Below are positions 1 through 12,478 of a DNA stretch of 64,000 nt, piece by piece. Within the stretch, counting starts at the first letter, position 1; each line of letters opens with the position of its first letter. The stretch covers positions 9,426,711 through 9,490,710 of the forward strand of contig NC_081548.1 in assembly GCF_901000735.1 (NCBI RefSeq), read 5' to 3'. The translations under genes were made by a program, and so were the position numbers. The notes beneath the pieces are model-generated. The model did no database searches. It was not told the DNA's origin and was given only the letters and a program-made list of their open reading frames with translations. The stretch is from Corylus avellana. Lineage: Eukaryota > Streptophyta > Magnoliopsida > Fagales > Betulaceae.

Positions 1-1864
1 ATCATGTTGATGGAATACCACCTTCTTGTATAGCCTCCTTTAGTGGTTTCACCACCATCTGAGTATCAGTACCAAACTCCTCTCATTCTTACTTATCTTG
101 GGGCCAAAATACTCTCCTCCATATATGTGCCCTCATTTTATAAACATTTATCTCATCACTTGTACTTCTCTTGATGCATCTTAGGGCAACAAGTAGGAGG
201 CTTTACCATCATTCTTTTTTTTTTTTTTTTTTTTTTTTTATTTTTTATAATCATCATCATTTCTTAAGTTTCTTTGCTTAAAATGGACATTTTTCCAAAT
301 ATAAACTTATTGTATTTAGAAAGCATTTAAAAGAAATAGAAGCTTTCTAAATAATTCATTTAGAAATTTTTCATGCATGCAACATATCTCCATGATGGCA
401 AATAAAATAATTATTTGCAGTTTAATACAAGAATATATAAATAGCATGACATGAAGTAATTTTAGAAAGGGTAGTGAATTTACTTACTTCTAGACTAAAG
501 CTATGAGCAGTGTTTAAACTGCTAATTAATCATCTTGAAAAAAATATCTTATTGTTCCATTCTGTTTATTCACAACTAAATTAATAATAATTCATGAAAA
601 TCAATTAACTCCCCACTACCCAACAGTCAACTAAGAACAAGACTTTACACATCAAACCCCCAAAATATCACTCACGGGTTCATCCAGAAATTGACACCCA
701 GCAATCAAGAACAACCCATTTGGCTAAGCCTCAAGAAATCTAACCAGGAATTACCAAAATCAAATACTCCAGTCTATTCCTTTAGGGAAGTTAACCCATT
801 AAAATCCAACCCAAAACATCTTATAACTCAGCCCAAAAATAGAGAATCAACTCCCAAAACTAATTCAAAATCCTCAAGAGTGAAACCAACCAATATCATC
901 CTGATTAAATCAAAAGGGTCTCATCTAAGACCCATTACTCAACTTAAAATAAAATACCCATAGCTAAAGGAAGAAGAATTTTACCTTTGAAGAACCCATT
1001 TTTATTATTCTGCAAATCTCTCGTTTGGCCATCTTTTCAATCTTTGTTTCTCCCCCTCAGCATCTCACCCTCTTTCTCTTTCTCATGCTTCTCTGTCTAT
1101 CTCTCACTCTATTGCAACATCTCTCTCCCTCTGTCTTCTCTTTCTTACATCTGTAAGGCTCCCTCTCTCTATCTTCTCGTTTCTTGCTCTCTGTTAGGTA
1201 ATAAAGCAATGAAAGTAGGTGAAGTCAAGAAAATGAAAAGAAAAGTCCAAGATGCATGGTAAAAGAAGGAAGGAAGAAAAATGTAAGAAGTAATGAGTGG
1301 TAGTAAGTGGCGTTGGGGAAAGTGGGGGAAGGGAGGGGTTGGTGTGTTGGTAGAAAAATAAGAAAGGAAGAAAGGATAGTGGGTGAGGGGCTTCATGGAA
1401 AAAGAGAGGGGAGTGTGGAAATAGAGGAATAAATAAAGAAAAGAAAGAAAATGGTGTGCATTATTCATGAAGGGGTCTGGTGCTATTTAATAAGAGATGA
1501 GCATTATTAACAACACCTTGGGCCAAATCCTTATTAAAATTATATCTAATCTCATCTAAAAATTCTCACACCCTTCTTCGTTTGCTAACACCAAATCAGC
1601 TATCCCTCAAAGCTAACTTTCCTTCAAATGTATAATATGTATCATTATACCATCATATCTCTTAAAGTCACCAACTAAATTATTAAGCTATAATCTATCC
1701 TAAACCTTAGGATGTAATGATCTCAAATAAAAATTGATTCCTATAATACTCATATAATTTATAAATTCTTAAAGAACAAATCTCATTACTTAATATAAAT
1801 ATTAAAATAATATTATCTTCAAATTAATATCTTTAAATGAGGATTTTAAATCTGGGGTGCTACA
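1..1864 (-). mobile_element. 3' LTR of a Ty3/Gypsy (Tekay/Del-like) element, cut by the window edge
   Basis: The element is on the minus strand, so this left copy is the 3' LTR. Its first 160 bases match 6429-6590 and its last 135 bases (from about 1729) match 6650-6786. The right copy lacks the roughly 1.5 kb in between. The inner edge ends in GGGGTGCTACA (minus-strand start TGTAGCACCCC). It is followed at 1865-1876 by a pyrimidine tract, which is a polypurine tract on the minus strand. Just beyond, ATTTCGTCCTCGAAATT is the complement of the GAGGACGAAAT end of pol/leader common in Tekay elements. The middle (about 540-1500) carries CT-rich low-complexity sequence and probably the LTR promoter. 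Short ORFs here are not genes. Confidence 0.7.
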
Positions 1865-4800
1865 ATCTTCCCTTCTAATTGAAATTTCGTCCTCGAAATT
1901 AAAGCTATAAATTATTGTCCAATCTTCAAATTGAGCGACTTAGATTTAAAATATTCATTTCAATCATTCATCAGAGCCTACTCTCCAATATTTACATTTA
2001 TCATATTGAAATTTCATCTTCTTCTTCTAGAAGTAAATCTTATTCACAGTCTAAAGTCTTGATCTCTACAATAGTTCATCAGTTCACACTAAAAATCCTA
2101 CCTCAAAATCTTTTCCATTTTTTTTTTCAACCTCAATAACAAAGAATCGAATTATTCATCTCCTTATATAAGACAGTCTACAGTCAAGGTCTAAACATCA
2201 ATTTAAAAAATCATGTGATCACTAGTCCATACCTCCAAACATCATAGTCCTCGTTGCAAGCCTGGAATAATTTCCTTGATCTAATTTAATCAATCTTATC
2301 AAAAAGGTGTAAAAATCATTTTTGCCTATATTTTCTTTAGTATCTCAGTATTCCAAATCATGTATACGAAATATTAATATGATGCTCTAATAGTTATCAA
2401 CTTATCACCGTCATAAATCTGTAAAAGTAAATAGCACCAATATTCCACAATTTATATCTCCCAAAGCAACATTACATGAATATACTTCAGAAGTGACATC
2501 ATAATTCGATTCAATCTAAATATACAACCGTTTCTATTTTCTCATCTCAAATCTTGTGTCAATGCTACAATATCAGCGAAAATCTCTCTATACTACATCT
2601 TTACTCGATAAATCATAACTCAGCAAAAGAAACTCATAATTATTATTCCAACTCAATTGAAATACATTATTATATCAATGTAAGGTTCTCATCCATTCTT
2701 GACTAAAACATGTTGTGCTTTGCTGTGTTCTAGAGATGAAATTGATAAGCAAGCAAAGTAGGATATGGGTAAGTTTCCAAGCTGGAAGTCCCAAAACACT
2801 CATGTTATAAATTCTCTCTCTTGGGTCTTGCAAGGTCAAGAAAAGAAAAAGAGAGACAGATAGTCTTGTTGTTTTTCAGAAATGAAGATTTGATAAGCAT
2901 TTCAGGACATGATATGCATGTGACTCCATTTCGAGACTTTCAAAATACCCACATCGGATACTCTCTCTCTTCTTTCATGTATGGATACTTGAAGAAACAG
3001 AGATATTTAGCCTGAGAAGCATGATCAAGGATAATCTTGCTTCACCAGGACATGATCAAAGATAATCTTGCTGCAATGGTTTACTACTGAGAGTATAAGG
3101 TGTTGGATTTGTGAATCAAGTCGTGATGCTGCATTTTTCTCTTGAGGATATGCTCAACTAGGAGGAAAGTTGAGCTTTCTTTGTATGGAAGGCAATTAGA
3201 AGAAAATCTCAAGTGAAGGGGTATGATCAGAAAGCATGTGTTGCAATGGAGAAAGGGGTATGAATTTATAGGAAGGATTATGGATAATGAACGAGCACGT
3301 GTGGTGCCTGTTGGCATGACAATTCATTCGGCTACCCATGCGTGGAATTCAAAGTCTTTGAGTGAACATTAAATTTGAAAAAAATGAGCCCTGAAAGTCT
3401 AGTGGTGTCAATTGAATTTATGACGGGAGACTAGATCCTACTTCAACAGGATCTTTTGACAAAAATCCTTTACGGCCCGAGGTCGCCTATCGTTTGTAGT
3501 TTATTGTTCGTTTCACCTTAAGTGAAAAATTCTTTAAAAGCCACTCGTGTTGCTTCCAAAAACTCAAAAAAAAAATATCTCTTCAGTTTTTTACGCTCAG
3601 TCTCTTCTGCACACTTATTCCCAATACTTCATCTCTCCCAAATTCTTCGTATTCTCAACTATTTTCCTTACTCTCCTAAATATGGCAGCATCATCATCAT
3701 CCGTTAACAACATCGACTTAAATGTTGCTCCTGCAATACAACCCATTGTTATGCCTAATGTACAACTTGACGTGCTTGCTGTTCACCCTGAAGTGCCTAC
3801 TATACATCTTGTCGTACCTATTGCACACCCTAACAAACCTGCTGCACATCCTGACATATGGCAGCCAACTTTTGTCTTTGACAATTGTCTTATCACTATT
3901 CACGATTCTATCATGCTCCACAATTCTACTGCTGTAGCGGTGGCCAAAGGTTTCATAATTCCACGGGATCAAACATTGTTAGGTGATAGGTCTGATACTG
4001 ATGCTATTAATAATTCATTGGCATTCAGTATCCAAGGTGCTGCTTTAGTTTCTGACATGGCACAATGTTTGAGTGCCAGAAATGTTGAGCTGAAAGTCTT
4101 AAGAAACCAAATTGGGGTCTTACAACGACTACTCAATTACTACAAATGAAAACACGTGGATTTTAAGCAAGAGAATACTCAACTGAAAAAGCTGGTGTTA
4201 TCTTACGCAGAAGACTTGGGACCAAAGGTGCTATAAATGGAGAAGAATACCGAATGTCTCCAGCAACAGCACGAAAAACTTCGGGTCGATGTCTAGGGGT
4301 GTTGCACGTCTCTCCGCTCAAGCTCTAGTCAGGTAATTCATTAGAAATAAATATTCTCTTCGATAATTCAAATATATAAAACATATTCGATTCTGCTCAT
4401 ACTAGGTTTTCTCTGTGCTGAAGTAATCTTCCTGAAGCAGCTCTGAGGAATCATTTGCTCATCATTACCACATGTCACTTTATGCAACAAATTCTTCTTC
4501 TTCTTTTTATTTTTTATTTTTTTTAATAATAATGGACACTGGTCTGTAATTTTATAAGGAGCTTGTTCTCCAAACATTTCTTTTCGTAATCATTCAATAC
4601 TCATTCAATATTCATTCGGTAATCATTCTATCATTGTAATAACTTCTTTTAAACAAACAATCTGTTTAACAAGTTAATCACTCAACAAAACATCTAAATA
4701 TGCACAATCACATGTTATCAACCTCTAAAATACCTTAATATCATTGAACATATAGCTTATAAAAGAAATTTAGATCATATCACTATATTATATTGTCTTT

Positions 4801-5797
4801 CAACTCTTACCTCTGGGCTTCAAATTATCTCAAGAATAATAATCCATCATCTTTACCTAGTGAAAGAAAATTATATCAAAAGCTTTGGCATGTAACTAAA
4901 TTTCTCATAATACAATATCTACTAATGCCTCAAAATTTAAATATTATCCACAACCTAGGAGTACCAACTCATCCTCAAAACTATAAGCGTCACTTCAATA
5001 TAGTTTATCTCAATTACAGAAAACCTAACACCTCAAATTCTAAGAATCACCTCAAAGATTTCATGAATTGTACCTTAAAGTCACCATGATCATTCGAAAA
5101 TATCAAAATCCTTAAACCACAAATATAAATATCAAAATATCTTATAGATTCTAGGGTATACTTCATTTCATCTATCCCTGCAATACTTAAGCATTCACTT
5201 CATGTCACTACATAATCCTTATTCATCAATCCATACATTACAACCTCAATCATAGTGTCATTATTGTCATCAACCAAACCTTAGCCATTATCAAAAACTC
5301 ATATAGACTCCTATATCACTAATTCAGTTACAAGAATCATTTCTCAACCTACATCTATAAGACCATTCGTCACCAAGTCATTTGCACAATTCATCTCGCA
5401 ACCTAAATCTATAAAACCATCATATGATTTTTAAATCATGATCAACAATCTTTTCTAAATCCTCAAGACATCTTAAAATATACTTTTATCGATCGATACT
5501 CAAGAAAATTGCTGCAAATCCAAATGGGCAGATACTATAAATCACAACCTACCTATAAAAAAAATCCATCTTCGTCACTAACTTGATCACAATAATAAAA
5601 TCGTCCAAATTAATCACACTAAGACAATTTTTTTTTTAACCAAAAATTAACCATTAGAAAAATGCCCATGCATCATTTATTAGAGACCACACAAAAAATA
5701 CAGACTCTACTTGGCTAGAATGTGGCTTCCCATTAACCCAATTTTTTTTTTTTGAAAAGTCTGCAGAACCTTATAACCTTTGCTCTAATACCTAAAT
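1865..5797 (-). mobile_element. Degenerate internal region of the Tekay-like Gypsy element
   Basis: About 3.9 kb lies between the two LTRs, too short for a full gag-pol of roughly 5 kb. I see no reverse transcriptase, integrase or protease motif in any frame. A primer-binding site complement, GCTCTAATACC (5782-5792), lies next to the right LTR and reads GGTATTAGAGC on the minus strand, close to the initiator tRNA-Met site. Much of 1900-2700 and 4330-5700 is AT-rich degenerate sequence with only spurious ORFs. A plus-strand ORF at 3682-4149 is listed separately and may belong to a nested insertion. Confidence 0.6.
3682..4149 (+). CDS. Uncharacterised 155-codon ORF inside the Gypsy element, TE-associated
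   Basis: The longest ORF in frame opens at 3547, but the ATG at 3682 (MAASSSSVNNID) is the more natural start: it begins a low-complexity Ala/Ser stretch, and the upstream residues read like untranslated leader. The middle is a run of related octamer-like units built on P-x-x-H-P (for example VLAVHPEVPT, IAHPNKPAAHPD). The C-terminus (about residues 115-155) is polar and helical, with a possible coiled coil. After the TGA at 4147-4149 the same frame continues with a charged, helix-like stretch (QENTQLKKLV, QQQHEKLR) broken by further stops, so the ancestral protein was longer. It runs against the strand of the surrounding element. I do not recognise the family. A gag-like or accessory retrotransposon protein is my best guess. 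Confidence 0.35.
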   Translation: MAASSSSVNNIDLNVAPAIQPIVMPNVQLDVLAVHPEVPTIHLVVPIAHPNKPAAHPDIWQPTFVFDNCLITIHDSIMLHNSTAVAVAKGFIIPRDQTLLGDRSDTDAINNSLAFSIQGAALVSDMAQCLSARNVELKVLRNQIGVLQRLLNYYK

Positions 5798-6087
5798 TGT
5801 AACATCTCCAGCCCGTTAAGGCTAAGTTTGCCACTTTTCTTCTTTTACAACAAAATTTTTTGCGAAGATCTATAAGGTCTATCGAAGTGCTTATTACAAA
5901 TTATTGGATAATATATTTCCGCCCCCATTCCGGCCTTGTATTACAGCATGCTCCTTACCTAAGAACAAGAAATAAAACTGAATCAGCACAAAGGGGGACC
6001 AGTAAGTAAAATCCACAACCATAAATTGTTTTACTCTTTGTCCCCAGTTTCCAAAATGTTTTCACAAATAAATATGCAATCAGTCAT

Positions 6088-6158
<71 letters not shown>

Positions 6159-6786
6159 GTTGCATCTCCCGTAATATATACATACTATTACATCTAGCAA
6201 TAGATCATCGTCGTAATTCATCATTATAAACCATCATCATAAAACATCATTATAATTTATCGTTATAAATCATCAATGTATTTATCTTTAGTCATTATCT
6301 CATAATAGGGCCCCATGTACACTGTTACCCCTATGTATGAGAGTTACGGGTCCTTGCGACCATGGCACCGAACTATGGCCTCAACCATGTCCGACTGTCA
6401 ATTAACTCTTATTGGTGCACTCAATGGTCATGTTGATAGAATACCACCTTCTTGCATAGCCTCTTTCAGTGGTTTTGCCTCCATTCAAGTATCGGTACCG
6501 AACTCCTCTCACTCTTACTTATCTTGGGGCCAAAAATACTCTCCTCCATACATATGCCCTCATTTTATAAACATTTATCTCATTCTTACTTATCCCGGGG
6601 CCAAAAATACTCTCCTCCATATATGTTCGCTCATTTTATAAACTTTTTATAAAAATTGATTCCTATAATGCTGATATAATTCATAAATTCTTCAAGAACA
6701 AATCTCATTACTTAATATAAATACTAAAATAATATTAACTTCAAATTAATATCTTTAAATGATGATTTTAAATATGGGGTGCTACA
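5798..6786 (-). mobile_element. 5' LTR of the Tekay-like Gypsy element, internally deleted
   Basis: On the minus strand the LTR runs TGTAGCACCCC (from 6786) to GGAGATGTTACA (ending at 5798), followed by the primer-binding site at 5782-5792. It is 989 bp and lacks about 1.5 kb present in the left copy. A short duplicated block with CTTACTTATC and CTCTCCTCCATA (6512-6560 and 6585-6625) marks the junction. It contains an (AT)n(GT)n microsatellite at 6091-6156. Because the missing part probably held the promoter, the element should be transcriptionally dead. Confidence 0.7.
6091..6156. repeat. Compound (AT)n(GT)n microsatellite
   Basis: An uninterrupted AT tract of about 28 bases changes at 6119 into a GT tract of about 36 bases. 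It lies inside the Gypsy LTR. The ORF across it is a repeat artefact. Confidence 0.95.
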
Positions 6787-8251
6787 TAAATGGTCAAAGG
6801 CTGAAACTTTTACTGGAATTGAAGATCCCAGAGATTAAAGAAATGCCCGTGGAGGACCCTACTTATCCAAACTGAGCATCTGCTGTGAAGAGTTTGGCTG
6901 AAGACAGTAAATTTAGCTCTTATGGGAGGCAACCCCTCTTTCCTTTTATTTCTTGTCATTTTTTATTTTGTTTTTGTGTTTGTTTTGTTATGATTTTTAG
7001 GACATGTATTTTTACGAGTAAGTTTGGGGGACGTTCTCCCTCTGCACACCCCAGTTTTCTTTACCTCTTGGTATTGTATTTCTACCCACATTGAGGACAA
7101 TGTGTGATTTGAGTTTGGGGGTATGGAAAAACACCGCTATCCATTTTTGTTTGTTATCTTTTTATTATTTGTTTTGTTTTCTTGCCTATAAAAATAGAAC
7201 AAAAAATTGTTTTATGTTGTTGTTAAGCATGAGTTAAGTTGTAACTATGGTTTGCATTTCATTTTATTGCATAAAGTTTTGAACATATCTTCATGTCATT
7301 AGGAATCTGAGTCCTTTGACTTGTTTTTGGGTAATTGAGACTTCACTTGTTTTGAGTTGAATTATCATGAGCACGTTAGCATATATTTTGTGAGATATGA
7401 TATTTGAGCTTAATCATGTTTATTTTGAGATTTGTTGGATGACCTATTGATGAATAACACTGGCTTGCAAAAAAAAAATCACCATTTTGAGTTTTTCACC
7501 GAGAAACCGAGCCTCTTGCCTCATTAATCATTGAGTGTTCGTGTCAAAAGGTATGAAGTTTAAGTCGATTCATGGTATGGCTAGCTTGGCTTCGTAGCCA
7601 TTTTGATCTGAGTTAGTAAGTCCTTAGGGATGTTTCTACATCTAGTGCCCTAAAGTCATTTGGCTTGGGAGTCATTGGCCTAACACTCGTTACATGGGTC
7701 AATTAGAATGCTTAAGGGAGCTAAGCATTTCAAAGCCTACGTAAAAAAATTTTTAAAAAAGAAAGGAAGAAAAAGGAGAAAAATGCATATCTTGCCTTGG
7801 TTGTTTCATTTGACAGGGATTCCAACGAATTTTGAGTTACTTATCTTGAGATTAAATTGAAGCCTCATGACTGTATGTTATTTTCACTTTGCACATTTCA
7901 GAACATATGCTGTCTCAATTGTTCATTTATGAGTTCTTTGATTTCGGATGCCCTAATGATTGTGATAATGGTGTTTGTATTTTTAAGCTTGCTTATGAAT
8001 GAGAACTATGGTTTGAGTGAAACTTTATTCCTTTTGATAACATAGCACTAACAATATTTGTGGGTATCATTTCTGTTAAACCCTCACGAGACTTCAATCA
8101 TCCACTAGGGATGCCTATGGATTTAAAAGGCTTGTTACATATGCTAAATGCAATCGTTTCTCCCACGAAAGAGGATTAATTTTTTTTGCTTTCATTTTAT
8201 TTTTTGTTTTGTTTTGCTAAGGAACTAGCAAAATGTAAGTTTGGGTGTGTT
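6787..8251 (+). mobile_element. 3' internal region of an Athila-like Ty3/Gypsy element (copy A)
   Basis: Non-coding. It aligns block by block with 38371-39752 and 44460-45791. Shared blocks are the GGAGGCAACCC-like box (6929), a purine tract AGTTTGGGGGACG (7021), a second tract GAGTTTGGGGGTATGG (7111), the box ending in GAGTGTTCGTGTC (about 7520-7550), the block GTCATTGGCCTAACACTC (about 7665-7690), and the block before the LTR containing GCATATGCTAAATGC (8138-8152). It ends in the 3' polypurine tract GTAAGTTTGGGTGTGTT just before the LTR. The Tekay-like element at 1-6786 interrupts the rest of this copy. Confidence 0.65.
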
Positions 8252-9642
8252 TGATGAGTGCCAAATATTGCATATTTGAGACCCTTAATTTGCATTTGTT
8301 AATCCTTTGGCTCTGTTATAATCTGATGTCTTGTGCTAATTCTGTGGTTTTAGTGTTTGTAGGGTGGTAAGGGAAAATTGTGGATTTAATGTGGAAAATG
8401 CAAAGAAGTTGGAAAAAGAGCATTTTTTTGGAAGTAGGATCAAGCCCAGCTGTCTTACGTGCACTAAAGCTCAGCAAGAGCGCACCCACACCCACAAGCA
8501 AGCAAGCAGCGCTCAAGCACTACGCTGTAGAAGGGAAATCACATGCATGAGTGCACTCGAGTGCATTTGTCATGCAATCGAACGCACATGCACCCAAAGA
8601 CAATCATCAGCGTGTGAGCATACCTGCGATGCAGAAGGAAATACATGCTTGAGTGCGGTCAAGCACACCTAGTGTGCAATCGAGCGCACATGTCTGGCCT
8701 GGTGCCATTTTTAGGTTAAAACCCAAGAAACCCTAGTCTAAAGCCTATGAATAGAAAGGACTTCAGAGAATTTTGTAGGGGGCTATAGGGTACGGAATTT
8801 CAGAGTAGAGAGAAGAGAGTTTAGTGTCTTCCTAGCTTTTGGTGTTCTCAACTTTGGAGTTTTAAATTTGTAAGCTTCTCAACTCTTCATGGATTCAATT
8901 AATCTTGTTTATCTTTCAATTCCATGAGAAGCTAAAACCTCAACTAAGGTTGAGGATGAAGCCTCACTTATGATTAGCAACATTGTTCTCATGTGATGTA
9001 AAATTTTCCAATTTAATGATTTGATTTTCCAATTGTTTTACTTCAACTCAATTTTGTGAAATGATTCTTGGATATCTTTTGTGATTCAAGGATATATTTG
9101 ATGATTTAAGATAATTTCATAAAATTGATTCTGCTTGGTTTTCTTTGTTTAAAAATTGGATATCCCTTGTGATTTATTCTACAAATAAAATTGATTTTTT
9201 CATTTAAATTGGATATCTTGTTGTGATTTATGAATACACTTAATGATTTGATTTAAATTGGATTTCTTTTGTGATTTGTGTAAAGAATGGATACATGGGA
9301 TGGTTTTGATTAATTATTTGAAGCAAAAGTAAAACATACTTAAAATTTTATTGTGAGAACTTTGGAAAATATTATTGATCATGGGAGTATGTTGCTATGA
9401 ATTTGTGAGTGCGGATTCCGACACCTTAGTGCTTCTTTACTTGATTAAATTCACTTTAATGTTGTTTATGCTTTTGATCTTTTTATTCACAAAAACAACC
9501 TCTCAACTTTTGGAATTAGCTTAGGATTTGATTAATTTAGTCAAAATTGCTTTTCAAAAATACAATTTCCTGTGGGATCGACCTTGCACTTGCAATCCAT
9601 TAATGCAAACGATTCATGCACTTGCGAGTATTTGACACAACA
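8252..9642 (+). mobile_element. LTR of Athila-like element copy A (family alpha)
   Basis: It starts TGATGAGTGCCAAATATTGC right after the polypurine tract and ends near GTATTTGACACAACA. U3 carries a cluster of GAGCGCAC/GAGTGCAC-type motifs (8450-8690), followed by a weak TATA-like CTATGAATAG (about 8745). The R/U5 part (about 9000-9320) holds repeated GGATATC...TTGTGATT units. The right edge is not fixed by a target duplication, and LTR-like sequence with the TTCGATACCCTC block continues to about 9790. Confidence 0.65.
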
Positions 9643-9990
9643 CAAATCAATCTCCTTTTAAATAATTTATATTTAATCTTGATAGACTTGATAACAACAC
9701 CCACTTAGTCCTTAGGGTTCGATACCCTCAATATAGCCCTATCCTACGAGGAATCGTACTATTGCAAGTGGTATTTATTGTTGATATATTTTTACTTTAA
9801 AAAGACCACATCAGCAATCAAAAATATTGGAATGGCTTCCATGATGTTCTTCTCGGAAAGAGCTTTCTGGAATGGGTTCGCATGCGCAATTCTAAGACCT
9901 GTAGCAAGAATTATGTCTGTTTTACTGAACACTGCACAATCAGTCAAACTATTGAAAAGTCAACTGCGCAATCGTTGGTAGAGAACACTC
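9643..9990. other. Stretch without a recognisable gene
   Basis: 9643-9790 resembles the downstream end of other retrotransposon LTRs (GGTTCGATACCCTC, GGAATCGTAC). 9820-9981 contains a 67-codon ORF that I do not recognise. Nothing else is visible. Confidence 0.4.
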
Positions 9991-12044
9991 GCTGGTGCTA
10001 GTAGAGAGTGCTCCTTAGTGCCAGTAGAGAATGCTCACTGGTTTTGGCCGAATGCTTGCTAACCAAAAGTACAAACATGCTTTTCAAAGTGTCAGAAAGG
10101 TACAGACATGCTTTTCAGGCGTAAGTCCAAAAGTACACCGAATGCTCGGTGGGGACCACCCGAGCGCTCGTTGACCAATTTTTGGACCGTTGGATAAGGA
10201 CCAAACGCCAGGCAAAAGTTGTGCATAGTACCCGAATGCTCACCCCTAAGTACCGAACGCTTGCTACTTTACAGGACAATTCCAACGCGCCCATATGCTT
10301 TCCAATACCCCTCCCCACTCGACCCTTAAGCCTCATTCTGCCCATGTTGCCCTCTAGAACCTCTACTTGAGTGACTTTGTGAGTTTTGTGAGTTATTGGA
10401 GGAGAATGAGAGATTTCTTGGAGGTTTTGCTTCAAGGAAGTAATCTTCTAAGCTTAGCTTGTTCCTTACTTAATTGTTATATTAAGTGCTTTTCACAGTT
10501 AGCTTAGTTGGTGGTTTTGAGCTTCTAGTTATGTTGCTACCCTTAATCTTGGTTTCAGCTTGGGTTAGCATTTCATTCTTGTTGGGCATATTTCATTTTG
10601 TATGGAGGTGTTGTTTTGGGTTAGGAAGTGTTAGAAGACCTTTTGTAGCCTTAGAACTAGCTTAAGACTGCTTAGGAGATCGTTGGACAAAATGAGGTTC
10701 TACCTAAAGTCTCTGGTCGAACGCTCGGCCTAAGGCACGAGTGCTCGCCCCAAAGCATTTTATGGGAACGTCATTTTGACCCCAACTCCTACAACCATGT
10801 TTTAGGTTCATCTTGGCACAGGTTTAGAACTAATGATAGGTCTTTTCTCAGTATTCGAGGTTACGGAGCTTCAAAGGGATTTTACGAAGGAGCCTTACGA
10901 TCTGAGTAAGTACAAACTCACGTAGATACTTGTTACTTTTCCCACATTGCACGACTACTTTATATATATCAAACAAGCATATTTACAACTTTCGTGAAAT
11001 ACATTTTGGACTACTGTGAACTCTCTTTTGTGAAAACGTATGTTGATTAACAAGATAATGATGAGACTTGTAAAAGCATGCATGTAAAAGATGGAGAAGA
11101 TTAATTACATCGTACGACATGGTACACTGGTATGTGCGGGATAACGGCCATGGGCTTAGCATACAGGTTAACTTTATGGTCAAATGCATGTGTGTTTATA
11201 TGGACCTTGGATCCAAAGGTTATTCATGATTGGCGCAACCATGTTTGATTGGTTGATTACTACAGGATGGACATCATTAGTAGCGTAGGCCACCTGAGGT
11301 TAGACTCGGTCGGGCTGCTAGTGATGGACGGTAGCATACAATATCCGAGGCACCGTATTGTATTACAGGTCCCTTAGGACAGCGCTAACCTTGCAAAGAA
11401 TGGGTAATATTTGGGGTAGACCATACAGTTAAACTATGGCATAATTCTCATATTACAACATATATTATATCTATATTACATTCATGATAAATTGTCATCT
11501 CATAATGCTACATGTACTTTATAAATAACTAAGTTCACCATTTAATGACAGGTACGTCATGTGCATTTATATTCATTAAGTCGCCGGACTTATTCTTGTA
11601 TTCTTTCCCACTTTTCTCCATATGTACATTTATGCTATTATAGATAGTTTAGTAGAAGATGGATACCACGAAGCATCCCGTTATTGTGGAAGATTCGATC
11701 TGAGAGATATTTGAGGACTTATTGTGAGCTTAGGCAGGTGTTTATGGTAACTAATACTTTTGGATTATACTGTAGACTTAAGAGCTTTGATGCATGCTTG
11801 CATATTAAGGTATAGAATGGATCCCTTGTAAAGATGATATATATAATTTGATTTCAGCTACTTTGATGATCCTTAGCAGATGCTCTGGTTGTAATGATGA
11901 ATTTTTATAGAATCTTAATGTTTCCGCAACATAGTATCCTCTTTTTAAGGAGTAGAGATCTCTAAGTCATGTTCCTCGCGGAATAAGGCTGTGAGACGAA
12001 CCATGAAGTTAATTACCAATTAATTAATTTTTTAGAGTATTACA
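9990..12044 (+). mobile_element. Gypsy (Tekay-like) LTR, plus orientation, left edge unresolved
   Basis: The right end GAGTATTACA (12044) corresponds to the ...GTTACA ends of Tekay-like LTRs. 11638-12044 is the reverse complement of 62655-63085, and 11228-11400 matches the reverse complement of about 20400-20640 inside the LTR at 19982-21912. The upstream part (10000-10760) contains several GAATGCTC/GAACGCTTG-like copies of a short repeat. No primer-binding site follows the right end, so this is a solo LTR or a truncated copy. Confidence 0.55.
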
Positions 12045-12363
12045 CTGCCCGCCCCTGATGGATCCACCATTAAATTGATCCAAGATTGTTTGCATTAATC
12101 AGGCACGAAATTTTTTATTATGATAGTTGAATCCATGCCCTAGTATTAAGCTAACTACATAAAAATTGTCTTGATACCACTTAACCATCACCCTTTATGA
12201 TAGTGTTGCTCTAACTTGTTCATAGAGTATACAAATTTACATGGCAATATCAAAATAAATAAATAAAAGAACTGATACACCAGAGAAAGTTATGGTCCAA
12301 TGGATTTTGCATTTATTGCAAAATCCATATTATAGAAAGTTAAAAACACATGAGAAGGGATTT
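12045..12363. other. Intergenic DNA
   Basis: I see no gene or recognisable element. The left target duplication of the neighbouring SINE starts near 12350. Confidence 0.5.
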
Positions 12364-12478
12364 TTTTTCTGTTTTTTTTTTTTTTACATGTTCGCACAAG
12401 AAGGGGAGGGTGAATTCGAATTAGTGACCTTCGCTTCATAAAATATAATTTCAGCCAATTGAGCTACCCCTTAAAAAT
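12364..12478 (-). mobile_element. tRNA-derived SINE, minus strand
   Basis: Read on the minus strand it begins AAGGGGTAGCTCAATTGG, where TAGCTCAATTGG is an RNA polymerase III A box. A B-box-like GGTCACTAATTCGAATTC follows about 35 bases later. The other end is an A-rich tail (T-rich at 12361-12385 on plus). Flanks are related 14-mers, ATGAGAAGGGATTT (12350-12363) and ATGTGAAGAGATTT (12479-12492), 12 of 14 identical, consistent with an aged target-site duplication. The body cannot fold as a tRNA, so this is not a tRNA gene. Confidence 0.65.

Noticed and set aside
1169..1468. 99-codon minus-strand ORF in the Gypsy LTR
   Set aside because: Low-complexity Phe/Leu/Pro sequence in a CT/AG-rich LTR part; no relation to known proteins.
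8450..8690. CRISPR-like spaced repeats (GAGCGCAC motifs)
   Set aside because: Units are short, irregularly spaced and palindromic, occur inside plant LTRs and have no cas genes; they are U3 motifs.
12400..12475. Possible tRNA gene (A and B boxes visible)
   Set aside because: No acceptor or anticodon stem can be formed, an A-rich tail follows, and flanking duplications point to a SINE.
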